Below are positions 1 to 5,350 of a stretch of 5,776 nucleotides of DNA, in pieces. Positions within the stretch are counted from its first letter, which is position 1. Each line of letters opens with the position of its first letter. Location of the stretch: the NCBI GenBank assembly GCA_030672555.1, contig DAOVGD010000148.1, positions 1-5,776 of the forward strand, in the 5' to 3' direction. Source of the DNA: Desulfobacterales bacterium (GTDB lineage Bacteria; Desulfobacterota; Desulfobacteria; Desulfobacterales; C00003106). The position numbers were made by a program, and so were the translations under genes. The notes under the pieces are model-generated. The model made no database searches. It had not been told where the DNA came from and saw only the letters and a list, made by a program, of their open reading frames with translations.

Positions 1-521
1 AATTCTCCTGCACGCATCCGTTCAAACAGGTCGAGGTTCTCTTCAACCGACCGTATACGATACGGACTCTCCTTGCCCGGCTCGGTCAAGGTGCCACGGT
101 ATTCTCTGATTTTATCCGCGCTAAGGCTGCACACATACGCCTTACCCTTTTTGATTAACTGAACAGCGTACTGATAAAATTGCTCAAAGTAGTCAGACGC
201 GTAAAACAGCCGATCATCCCAATCGAATCCAAGCCATCGAACATCTGATTTGATCGATTCCACATATTCAACCTCCTCTTTGCTCGGATTGGTATCATCG
301 AATCGAAGGTTGCAAATGCCTCCTTTGTTTTCTGCAGCAATACCGAAGTTAAGGCAGATCGACTTGGCGTGCCCAACATGCAGATAGCCGTTCGGTTCCG
401 GTGGGAATCGAGTATGAACTCGACCATCGTTTTTGTGTGCCTTCACATCTTCCGCGATAATAGTCCGTATAAAGTCTGAGGGAGGAGCAGAATTGGATTG
501 CTCACTGTTTGGTATTTTCAT
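1..521 (-). CDS. glnS: Glutaminyl-tRNA synthetase, N-terminal part (cut by window edge)
   Basis: Class I aminoacyl-tRNA synthetase that charges tRNA-Gln with glutamine in the cytoplasm. Reading the minus strand from the ATG at 519-521 gives 173 residues with no stop before the edge. Seen directly: the GlnRS-type signature FPPEPNGYLHVGHAKS with the HIGH-class ATP-binding motif HVGH at residues 48-51, then NLRFDDTNP at 71-79, whose Asp75 corresponds to an active-site Asp of the family, then VESIK.DV.WLGFDW and EYRGTLTEPGKESPYR near the edge. ICLNFG after the HIGH motif and the RFDDTNP stretch separate GlnRS from the related GluRS. The start is supported by a purine-rich GAGGTAAG about 8-11 nt upstream and by alignment with the usual GlnRS N-terminus (S-x-F-I-R-x-I-I-x-E-D). 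The KMSKS region and the C-terminal anticodon-binding barrels lie outside the window. Identity is secure; only the extent is partial. Confidence 0.95.
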   Translation of the reverse strand, partial: MKIPNSEQSNSAPPSDFIRTIIAEDVKAHKNDGRVHTRFPPEPNGYLHVGHAKSICLNFGIAAENKGGICNLRFDDTNPSKEEVEYVESIKSDVRWLGFDWDDRLFYASDYFEQFYQYAVQLIKKGKAYVCSLSADKIREYRGTLTEPGKESPYRIRSVEENLDLFERMRAGE

Positions 522-590
522 GGTTTTTCTTACCTCGATTGTGGATATACATCTGTTGGATTTTCTTCAACTTTTTACGAAACCATTAAA

Positions 591-619
591 CTTATAACAC
601 CTTATTGTACATGTTGCAA
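591..619 (-). promoter_or_regulatory. Candidate sigma70 promoter for glnS
   Basis: On the minus strand there is a -35-like TTGCAA (614-619) and a -10-like TATAAG (591-596) separated by exactly 17 bp. Transcription would start near 584, giving a leader of about 60 nt before the glnS ATG. The motif lies between the foldback element and the gene, so the insertion is upstream of the promoter and does not break it. The call rests on motif match and position only. Confidence 0.45.
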
Positions 620-641
620 TTACGATAGCAGGACGGCACAA

Positions 642-646
642 GCAGC
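642..646. repeat. Left target-site duplication (GCAGC) of the foldback element
   Basis: The 5-bp direct repeat GCAGC directly abuts the left end of the 142-bp element. Its partner is at 789-793. The two bases GC next to each end also extend the inverted repeat to 12 bp, so the boundary could be shifted by two bases, giving a 4-bp AGCA duplication instead. The second element in this window fixes the end at GAGACC and favours five bases. Confidence 0.6.
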
Positions 647-788
647 GAGACCTTTGAAAAACGTGACATTTTTTTGTCAGGCAAGGAAGGTGAAAATTTT
701 AACCGGAGGAATACATTAGGTATTTCGAGGATTAAAATTTGAAGCCTGACGCCGCATCACGGGAAAATGGCAGTTTTGCAAAGGTCTC
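647..788. mobile_element. 142-bp MITE-like foldback element with 5-bp target duplication
   Basis: The ends are perfect inverted repeats: GAGACCTTTG at 647-656 and CAAAGGTCTC at 779-788. The similarity continues imperfectly for about 15 more bases (AAAAACGTGACATTTT against CAAAACTGCCATTTT read from the other end). The interior is also nested inverted: GTCAGGC 676-682 pairs with GCCTGAC 744-750, AAATTTTAA 694-702 with TTAAAATTT 732-740, and AATAC 710-714 with GTATT 720-724 around a 5-nt centre. The whole unit could therefore fold into one long hairpin. GCAGC occurs immediately outside both ends (642-646 and 789-793), as expected for a 5-bp target-site duplication. It has no coding capacity, so any transposition would depend on a transposase elsewhere. 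The same ends recur at 5227-5257. The parent transposase family cannot be named from this window. Confidence 0.75.
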
Positions 789-793
789 GCAGC
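789..793. repeat. Right target-site duplication (GCAGC) of the foldback element
   Basis: This is the partner of GCAGC at 642-646 and abuts GGTCTC, the right end of the 142-bp element. Joining the flanks after removing the element and one copy would restore a sequence reading CACAAGCAGCATCCC, which predicts the empty site. Confidence 0.6.
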
Positions 794-860
794 ATCCCAG
801 ATAACGGCCCACGGGTCACAATATTATTATAGCACACCATGTTCCTGTTCAAATCCCCAA

Positions 861-890
861 TCCAAAATCCAAAATCCAAAATCCAAAATC
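861..890. repeat. Heptamer microsatellite (TCCAAAA)4 plus partial unit
   Basis: Four perfect head-to-tail copies of TCCAAAA (861-888) are followed by TC. A variant half-unit (CCCCAA, 855-860) precedes the array, and a C-rich tract (five C, one T, six C, 897-908) follows 6 bp after it. On the minus strand this reads as two G-runs followed by TTTTGGA repeats. Read as protein in the minus strand it gives a low-complexity DFGFWILDFGLG-like peptide that should not be taken as a gene. It lies 33-90 bp past the stop codon of the DUF362 fragment. The 60 bp between it and the foldback element (794-850) show no recognisable feature. Confidence 0.85.
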
Positions 891-940
891 ATTATACCCC
901 CTCCCCCCAAATCTTGCTTGGATGTGTCGTATTACACTCC

Positions 941-1318
941 TTATGACCGCAGGGAAAGAAAAAGAGACATCCTCCAGCTCCGTTGAGATACGATCGGGAT
1001 GTTGTCTCTCTCCATCAAGCGGAGTAATCCACATCCTTCCGCAACCTGCCGGACGCTTCCAAAGGCCGGGCTGTCCCCCACAAACGGCATGCCGTCAGCC
1101 GTCTTAACTATATCTGCCACGGCCTTTACAAAAAAAGGTTGGGTATTTATCCCTGACCCCGGCAGATCCTTGACCAGCAGGTTCGGTTTTAGCAGGACCT
1201 TATCGCCGGGCCGGACAATCTCCTCTATCCCCCCGAAGTAAGAAAACGCATTTCTGATATGCTCCTTAAGGAGCGCCTCGTCGTACTCGGGGCATTTTAC
1301 GATAACAACCTTTTCCAT
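941..1318 (-). CDS. DUF362 domain protein, 3'-truncated (probable gene remnant)
   Basis: The 125-residue reading frame matches the N-terminal third of DUF362 family proteins, which often accompany iron-sulfur enzymes and whose biochemical role is not settled. Visible family features are KVVIVKCPEY at the start, VLLKPNLL near residues 41-48, and VGDSPAFGSVRQVAEGCGL near residues 80-98. Full-length members usually exceed 250-300 residues. After IPIV (about residue 110) the sequence becomes SQRSWRMSLFLSLRS and stops, which does not resemble the family. A neighbouring frame reads STELEDVSFSF at the same point, suggesting a frameshift, but no downstream frame recovers the rest of the domain, so the 3' half is missing. 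The ATG at 1316-1318 lies 4 nt after the stop of the SAM hydroxide adenosyltransferase, with AGG about 11 nt upstream inside that gene, so translation is probably coupled. It is likely non-functional as a full DUF362 enzyme. Confidence 0.75.
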   Translation of the reverse strand: MEKVVIVKCPEYDEALLKEHIRNAFSYFGGIEEIVRPGDKVLLKPNLLVKDLPGSGINTQPFFVKAVADIVKTADGMPFVGDSPAFGSVRQVAEGCGLLRLMERDNIPIVSQRSWRMSLFLSLRS

Positions 1319-1322
1319 CCTT

Positions 1323-2114
1323 TCAAAGCCTGCGAACTGAGATTGTATTCCCTACACCCAGATTCAGCCGGCGGGCCGCACTCCCCATTACTACCGACAA
1401 CTCTAAATAATCGGTACTTCCAAACAGCGCAATCATTGTCCCCCGAGACGCATCGGCATACGTGTTCGCCACCTCATTCAGGGACACATCATCAGCGACG
1501 ATCTCAAAACGCGCTTGCATCACAAAGTTGTCAAAATCGGTGCGGGTAATATTAGTAATAAGATTTCCAAACCGGTCCATATAGATGACAGTCCCTTTTA
1601 ATATTGAACCTTTTGAATCAGGTCTTAGAGTGTTGATGCGCACGGGTTCTGAAATCAATTCACCGAGTTCGGAACACGGGACCCCCTGGGACAGGTGAGC
1701 GGCTACAGGTGCAAAAACATCTCTTCCATGAAATGTGCTGCTGATCTCGGTAGGTATATGAGCCGATTCGGTAATCTTATAAACCTCGGCGTCCTTCTCC
1801 AGGTCGTAGATCATGGTAAACAGGCCGTTGTCCGGCCCCACAAAGAGATAATGATTAGTCTTTGCCACCAACCCGTGCCGTTCCGATCCCACCCCGGGAT
1901 CCACAACAGCACAATGGATTGTTCCTTGAGGAAAATATCGATAAGAGGTGCCGATGACATAGGCCGCGCCCCGGACATCCTGAGAGGGAATTTCATGACA
2001 TAGATCAACCAGTTGGGCTGACCTGCTGATTCCGAGAATCACCCCCTTCATTACCCCTACATAGTGATCCTTCGTACCAAAATCGGTCAACAGTGTGATA
2101 ATGGGTCCGGGCAT
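1323..2114 (-). CDS. SAM hydroxide adenosyltransferase (SAM hydrolase, DUF62 family)
   Basis: This cytoplasmic enzyme family cleaves S-adenosylmethionine with hydroxide to adenosine and L-methionine and is related to the fluorinase and chlorinase enzymes. The 263-residue length is normal for the family. Seen directly: LLTDFGTKDHYVGVMKG at 8-24 with the SAM-ribose-contacting Asp11, VVDPGVGSERHG at 70-81, FVGPDNGL at 91-98, TFHGRDVFAP at 127-136, and the C-terminal-domain motif YMDRFGNLITNI at 178-189. Asp72, Arg79 and His129 fit the Asp-Arg-His set that activates water in the hydroxide-using members, with the same seven-residue Asp-to-Arg spacing; the halogenase-specific insertion is not evident. 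The ATG at 2112-2114 has AGGA 8 nt upstream. The gene is the first of a two-gene minus-strand unit with the DUF362 fragment 4 nt downstream. It appears intact. The physiological reason for hydrolysing SAM is not clear from context. Confidence 0.93.
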   Translation of the reverse strand: MPGPIITLLTDFGTKDHYVGVMKGVILGISRSAQLVDLCHEIPSQDVRGAAYVIGTSYRYFPQGTIHCAVVDPGVGSERHGLVAKTNHYLFVGPDNGLFTMIYDLEKDAEVYKITESAHIPTEISSTFHGRDVFAPVAAHLSQGVPCSELGELISEPVRINTLRPDSKGSILKGTVIYMDRFGNLITNITRTDFDNFVMQARFEIVADDVSLNEVANTYADASRGTMIALFGSTDYLELSVVMGSAARRLNLGVGNTISVRRL

Positions 2115-2171
2115 GGCTTATATCCTGAAATAAAAATTTGGAAACTCCTTATATCGAACTTTTCTCCCTAT

Positions 2172-2206
2172 AAATCTCCCTAAAAAAGGGGGCTTTAAAG
2201 GGTTTG
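2172..2206. repeat. Diverged C/G-run palindromic unit (REP-like)
   Basis: A 35-bp stretch has the layout AAAT, a C-run, an A-rich centre, a G-run, TTTAAA and a second G-run. This matches the arrangement of the units at 2302-2336 and 2359-2393, but with shorter runs. A direct repeat CTCCCTA (2164-2170 and 2176-2182) overlaps its left part. It lies 58-92 bp upstream of the SAM hydroxide adenosyltransferase start, where it could form a weak hairpin in the leader of that transcript. It is probably a decayed copy of the same family. Confidence 0.45.
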
Positions 2207-2301
2207 TTTTGTATTTTTGGTACAGAATTGACTAACATTTAGTAAATAAACACCGATTATATAAGAAGGTCAACAGTCAAAAGTTCTCTGAAAAAGCCTT
2301 T

Positions 2302-2393
2302 AAATTCCCCCCTTGAGAGGGGATTAAGGGGGGTGTAACTCTTGGTAGTGCTATCAAAACACCCCCCTACCCCCCTCAAGGGGGGAATGATTT
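2302..2393. repeat. REPIN-like inverted pair of C/G-run palindromes
   Basis: Two 35-bp units face each other across a 22-bp spacer (2337-2358). The left unit (2302-2336) begins AAATTCCCCCC and ends AAGGGGGGTGT; the right unit (2359-2393) begins ACACCCCCCTA and ends GGGGGGAATGATTT, so it is an imperfect reverse complement of the left. Each unit holds its own small hairpin: CCCCT/AGGGG around TGAG (2309-2322), and a perfect six-pair C/G stem around TCAA (2370-2385). The pair could fold into one large structure or two small ones. It lies in the divergent spacer between the SAM hydroxide adenosyltransferase and the ATPase gene, ending 90 bp before the ATPase start. Neither half has a T-run expected of a classic terminator. 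This organisation matches that of REP doublets (REPINs) mobilised by a RAYT transposase, which is not present here. Confidence 0.65.
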
Positions 2394-2483
2394 GTGGTTT
2401 AATTTTCAGCATGTTACGAGAACTTACGACTCTCAAGATAAAAAGGTCAACATCCTAATATAACCTGTAAAAAAAAGTATATC

Positions 2484-4844
2484 ATGATTGCAACAAAAAA
2501 TCCCGAAAAGGTCAAGATCGGTACTCTATTGGTCTCAGAAGGCCACATCACACAATCACAATTGGATGAAGTTCTATCTTGTCAGAAGAAAGGGAAACAA
2601 TATGTGCCTCTGGGAGAGCTATGTGTACGGTTGGGATTCTTATCAGAAACCGATCTGTCCCGCATTCTGAAAACCAACAAATACAAAATGTATTTTGGTG
2701 ACCTTCTAGTCAATATGTCCTTAATAACACCGCCTCAATTGGCCGAGGTCTTAAAAAAACAAAAAACGAGCGATAAAAAGATTGGCGAACTTTTGGCTGA
2801 AATGGGGCTGATCTCCGAAGAGCAATTAGTCCAAGCATTATGCATCCAGTTGGGCATGCCCAAAATTATACCCGATATAAATCTAATCGACCGTGACCTT
2901 GCTCTGCAGGTGAACGAGCATTTCTTGCGTAAAGTTGAAGCAGTACCCGCCTTTAAAAAAGATAAAGTCGTAACAATCATCATGAGTGATCCATTATCAG
3001 AAGGTATAATCGACGATTTCAAAAAACTTTTCGGTTGTGAGGTAGAGCCTGCTATCGGAACACGATCTGCCATTTATGACCTGCTGGATAAACTTTTTCA
3101 AAAGATCGAATACAGAACAGGGAGAGATAAGGATGCCGATAAATTAAAGGATTTGGTCATAGGAAACATAGACTATTCAAAGGATGGGAAGGACAATGTA
3201 GTCAATAGTGTCAATTACATTATTTCGTCCGCCATCAGCGAAGGGGCAAGCGATATACACATTGAGCCCCAATCCGGTATACTGCGAGTCAGGTTCCGAA
3301 TTGACGGAATTTTATTACACAAGACTGACTTGCCTAAGGAATTGGGCCCCTCCATGGTATCCCGTATAAAGGTCATGTGTGGTCTGGACATCTCCGAGAA
3401 GCGAAGACATCAGGATGGGAGGATCGAGGCTCGTATCCTGGATAAGGAAATCGATTTACGCGTCTCTGTGTATGCCTCGGTCTATGGAGAAAGTGTGGTT
3501 ATTCGAATCTTGCACAGGCACACAACACTTATTGATCTTGATAAAATCGGCTTTTCTCCCTTCCATATCACCAGGTATAAAAAAATGCTCAATTATCCTT
3601 CGGGTGTTATCTTGGTTGTCGGTCCCACTGGTTCAGGTAAGACCACCACCCTTTATGCTTCATTGAACTATCTGAATAAATTTGACAAGATGATAATCAC
3701 TGTCGAAGACCCTGTTGAATACACAATAGACGGAGTTGTCCAAGGCAAAATAGATCCAAAACTCAACCTGACATATGCCGATTTTCTGAAGGCCATGATG
3801 CGCCAGGATCCCGATGTTATAATGGTAGGTGAAATCAGGGATGCAGTGGCCGCAGAAGCCACCATACAAGCGGCTCTCACCGGTCACCACGTATTTAGTA
3901 CATTTCACACCGATGATACAACCGGCGCACTTTTGCGGCTTATGGACATGGGAATTGAAACGTTTTTGATCTCTTCCACGGTGGTCTCTGTAATTGCCCA
4001 GCGTCTAATCCGCACGCTCTGTCCCAACTGCAAAGAGGCTTATGTCCCTGACCAAAAATCATTTGATTCTTTTAATATTAACAAAATCGACCTGGCTAAG
4101 TTTACGTTCTATCGAGCAACAGGGTGTGTACACTGCCACAATACAGGCTTTAAAGGAAGGACAGGGATTCATGAAATCCTCGTAGTAAACGACGCTATCC
4201 GGCATGCCATATTATCCCGCAAAACTTCAAACCAAATTCGCGATATAGCCAGACAAACGGCTCAACTGGTATCGATGCGGGAAGACGGATTTTATAAGGC
4301 AGCCAGAGGAATTACCACTCTCGAAGAAATACTGAGGGTTGTTTATCACAATGAAGGTGATGAAAAAATTTACAGGACTGCGGATGAAATCGTAGAAATC
4401 CTCGAGTTCACAGATGATGATAAACTCAACTTGTCATACAATCTGAAAAAAACGATGCCACCCGGTGAATCAGCACGCGTCTCGGATGTAAGTTCGGAAG
4501 ATTCATTACCGGATGGAGATATTTATCGAACCCGTTTTGAATCAGAAGCCATATCCTCTGAACTGGACCGTATAAAAGATTTCTTTGACAATTACAGATC
4601 AGTGCGAAAAAGAGCAGGAAAAGAGATTTCACCCGGCCTTTTACACGATTTCATCGACTTTGTCATATACTACACAAACTATTACCAAATAAAAAAAGGC
4701 GCTGACTTTGTAGAATTTATTATAAAAATCGTAGAAGAAGAACCCAAGATTTTTATCCAGTTTCAGTTTCCGGAGCCCGATACTGAAGATCCTGATTCTA
4801 TAAAGAAAGAACGGAGCCGCCGTTCAATGGAATTTTTGCGTTAG
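2484..4844 (+). CDS. GspE/PilB-family type IV pilus or type II secretion assembly ATPase with MshEN repeats and long C-terminal tail
   Basis: This cytoplasmic hexameric ATPase family powers pilin or pseudopilin polymerisation. The N-terminus (about residues 11-122) holds four MshEN-like half motifs of the form G-x-L-x(4)-G-x-I-x(3)-Q-L-x(3)-L, starting near residues 11, 42, 70 and 99; in MshE such motifs bind cyclic di-GMP. The catalytic core follows: SDIHIEP at 256-262, Walker A GPTGSGKT at 380-387, Asp box VEDPVEY at 407-413, Walker B DPDVIMVGEIRD at 442-453, His box TGHHVFSTFHTDD at 466-478, and a zinc tetracysteine C513xxC516 and C548xxC551. The zinc site marks assembly ATPases rather than PilT retraction ATPases. 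Typical members end just after TTLEEILRVV (611-620); this one runs on to 786 residues with an acidic linker and a helix-rich end. The ATG at 2484 is the only usual start after an in-frame stop at 2439; no convincing Shine-Dalgarno sequence precedes it. Neighbours do not settle whether it is PilB, GspE or MshE. Confidence 0.93.
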   Translation: MIATKNPEKVKIGTLLVSEGHITQSQLDEVLSCQKKGKQYVPLGELCVRLGFLSETDLSRILKTNKYKMYFGDLLVNMSLITPPQLAEVLKKQKTSDKKIGELLAEMGLISEEQLVQALCIQLGMPKIIPDINLIDRDLALQVNEHFLRKVEAVPAFKKDKVVTIIMSDPLSEGIIDDFKKLFGCEVEPAIGTRSAIYDLLDKLFQKIEYRTGRDKDADKLKDLVIGNIDYSKDGKDNVVNSVNYIISSAISEGASDIHIEPQSGILRVRFRIDGILLHKTDLPKELGPSMVSRIKVMCGLDISEKRRHQDGRIEARILDKEIDLRVSVYASVYGESVVIRILHRHTTLIDLDKIGFSPFHITRYKKMLNYPSGVILVVGPTGSGKTTTLYASLNYLNKFDKMIITVEDPVEYTIDGVVQGKIDPKLNLTYADFLKAMMRQDPDVIMVGEIRDAVAAEATIQAALTGHHVFSTFHTDDTTGALLRLMDMGIETFLISSTVVSVIAQRLIRTLCPNCKEAYVPDQKSFDSFNINKIDLAKFTFYRATGCVHCHNTGFKGRTGIHEILVVNDAIRHAILSRKTSNQIRDIARQTAQLVSMREDGFYKAARGITTLEEILRVVYHNEGDEKIYRTADEIVEILEFTDDDKLNLSYNLKKTMPPGESARVSDVSSEDSLPDGDIYRTRFESEAISSELDRIKDFFDNYRSVRKRAGKEISPGLLHDFIDFVIYYTNYYQIKKGADFVEFIIKIVEEEPKIFIQFQFPEPDTEDPDSIKKERSRRSMEFLR

Positions 4845-4847
4845 GAG
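4843..4847 (+). promoter_or_regulatory. Ribosome binding site of the 59-residue gene
   Basis: AGGAG overlaps the TAG stop codon of the ATPase gene (4842-4844). Two ATGs follow, at 4852 (4 nt away) and 4860 (12 nt away). The first opens only a 35-codon frame of unconvincing composition, while the second opens the 59-residue frame. The second is preferred although its spacing is at the long end. The overlap suggests translational coupling with the ATPase. Confidence 0.5.
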
Positions 4848-4859
4848 AAAAATGATATT

Positions 4860-5039
4860 ATGGCAGAAGAGAATCAAGATACCAAGATCGTATCGAATAC
4901 AATTTTACAAGAAGATAATGACATACCAAAGGAAAGCTCTCCAAACGAAAAACCGATAAAATTCCGATTGTACACCGAAGAGATCAGTTTTGATGATTTT
5001 ATTAGACAAAAAAGTAAAGCTCATAAGATTAGTCACTGA
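4860..5039 (+). CDS. Small hypothetical protein, 59 residues, downstream of the ATPase
   Basis: I do not recognise this protein. The frame from ATG 4860-4862 to TGA 5037-5039 encodes 59 residues. The first 30 are acidic and polar (MAEENQDTKI at the start, DIPKESSPNE at 21-30), probably disordered. The second half looks folded or interaction-prone, with KFRLYTEEISFDDFI at about 34-48 and a basic end RQKSKAHKISH. There is no signal peptide, membrane segment or cysteine. It begins 15 nt after the ATPase stop with an AGGAG overlapping that stop, so it is very likely in the same operon. An accessory role with the ATPase is an inference from position only. Natural codon use and a clean stop argue for a real gene, but the short length leaves doubt. 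Confidence 0.6.
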   Translation: MAEENQDTKIVSNTILQEDNDIPKESSPNEKPIKFRLYTEEISFDDFIRQKSKAHKISH

Positions 5040-5092
5040 TATTCCATGGTTTTCTCGACCACACCCATACCTTTCCAGCCCGTCAAAAGCCC

Positions 5093-5121
5093 TTGAAATA
5101 TGATTTTACCTATGATACATA
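5093..5121 (+). promoter_or_regulatory. Candidate promoter for the tRNA pair
   Basis: TTGAAA (5093-5098) and TACATA (5116-5121) are 17 bp apart; a TG two bases before the second hexamer (5113-5114) gives it an extended -10 look. A better -10 hexamer, TATGAT, overlaps at 5111-5116 but has no matching -35 at the right distance. Initiation near 5128 would give a short leader before tRNA-His at 5141. The rest of the 5040-5140 spacer shows no clear terminator for the upstream genes. Confidence 0.4.
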
Positions 5122-5140
5122 GTTTTTTGCTTGATTATAT

Positions 5141-5217
5141 GGTGGGTGTAGCTCAGTTGGTAGAGCACCGGGTTGTGGCCCCGGTTGTCGAGGGTTCAAG
5201 TCCCTTCACTCACCCCA
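5141..5217 (+). tRNA. tRNA-His (anticodon GTG)
   Basis: A complete cloverleaf with encoded CCA. The anticodon loop TTGTGGC carries GTG. The extra 5' G (G-1, 5141) opposite C73 (5214) is the hallmark recognised by histidyl-tRNA synthetase. The acceptor stem is GTGGGTG (5142-5148) with CACTCAC (5207-5213), including one G-T wobble at pair 4-69. The D arm GCTC...GAGC and the T loop TTCAAGT are standard. CCA is at 5215-5217 and seven T follow directly, which may help termination or processing. Confidence 0.97.
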
Positions 5218-5221
5218 TTTT

Positions 5222-5226
5222 TTTCT
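5222..5226. repeat. Left target-site duplication (TTTCT) of the 31-bp insertion
   Basis: TTTCT lies directly before GAGACCTTTG and is repeated directly after the element at 5258-5262. It is drawn from the end of the T-run that follows tRNA-His. Confidence 0.6.
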
Positions 5227-5257
5227 GAGACCTTTGCACAACGCTTACAAAGGCCTC
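5227..5257. mobile_element. 31-bp miniature insertion with the same ends as the 142-bp element
   Basis: The left end GAGACCTTTG (5227-5236) and right end CAAAGGCCTC (5248-5257) are inverted repeats with one mismatch in ten, around an 11-bp centre. The first 17 bases match the left end of the 647-788 element at 15 positions, and the first 16 match that element's other end at 15. Perfect TTTCT repeats flank it (5222-5226 and 5258-5262). It is best read as an extremely reduced, internally deleted relative that inserted between the two tRNA genes. It can also form a hairpin followed by TTT and so could act as a weak terminator or processing stem between the tRNAs. Confidence 0.6.
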
Positions 5258-5262
5258 TTTCT
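5258..5262. repeat. Right target-site duplication (TTTCT) of the 31-bp insertion
   Basis: This is the partner of TTTCT at 5222-5226. Removing the element and one copy leaves a 12-nt spacer (TTTTTTTCTCAC) between the two tRNAs, a plausible ancestral arrangement for a tRNA pair. Confidence 0.6.
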
Positions 5263-5264
5263 CA

Positions 5265-5342
<78 letters not shown>

Positions 5343-5350
5343 AAAGATTA

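Noticed and set aside
498..719. Plus-strand open frame of 73 residues
   Set aside because: It starts inside glnS on the opposite strand and runs through promoter and foldback-element sequence, ending inside the element; no family resemblance.
861..890. CRISPR-like array
   Set aside because: Units are contiguous 7-mers without spacers and no cas gene is present.
849..1034. Minus-strand open frame ending in DFGFWILDFGLGI
   Set aside because: Its C-terminal part is translated microsatellite and its N-terminal part overlaps the DUF362 frame. It may show a frameshifted continuation but is not a gene.
1261..1274. Perfect 14-bp palindrome GCTCCTTAAGGAGC
   Set aside because: It lies inside the DUF362 coding region and encodes ordinary residues of the family; no promoter or operator context.
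2228..2280. TTGACT on both strands and TATAAT-like boxes in the divergent spacer
   Set aside because: No pair of hexamers has acceptable spacing (13 bp on the minus strand, over 20 on the plus strand), so no promoter is called for either gene.
4852..4959. ATG at 4852 with ideal-looking position after AGGAG, opening a 35-codon frame
   Set aside because: The product is basic and low in plausibility, and the overlapping 59-residue frame has much more protein-like composition.
5227..5260. Simple rho-independent terminator between the tRNAs
   Set aside because: The stem has a mismatch and only three T follow, whereas the matched TTTCT flanks and shared ends with the 142-bp element point to an insertion; a secondary role in termination is not excluded.
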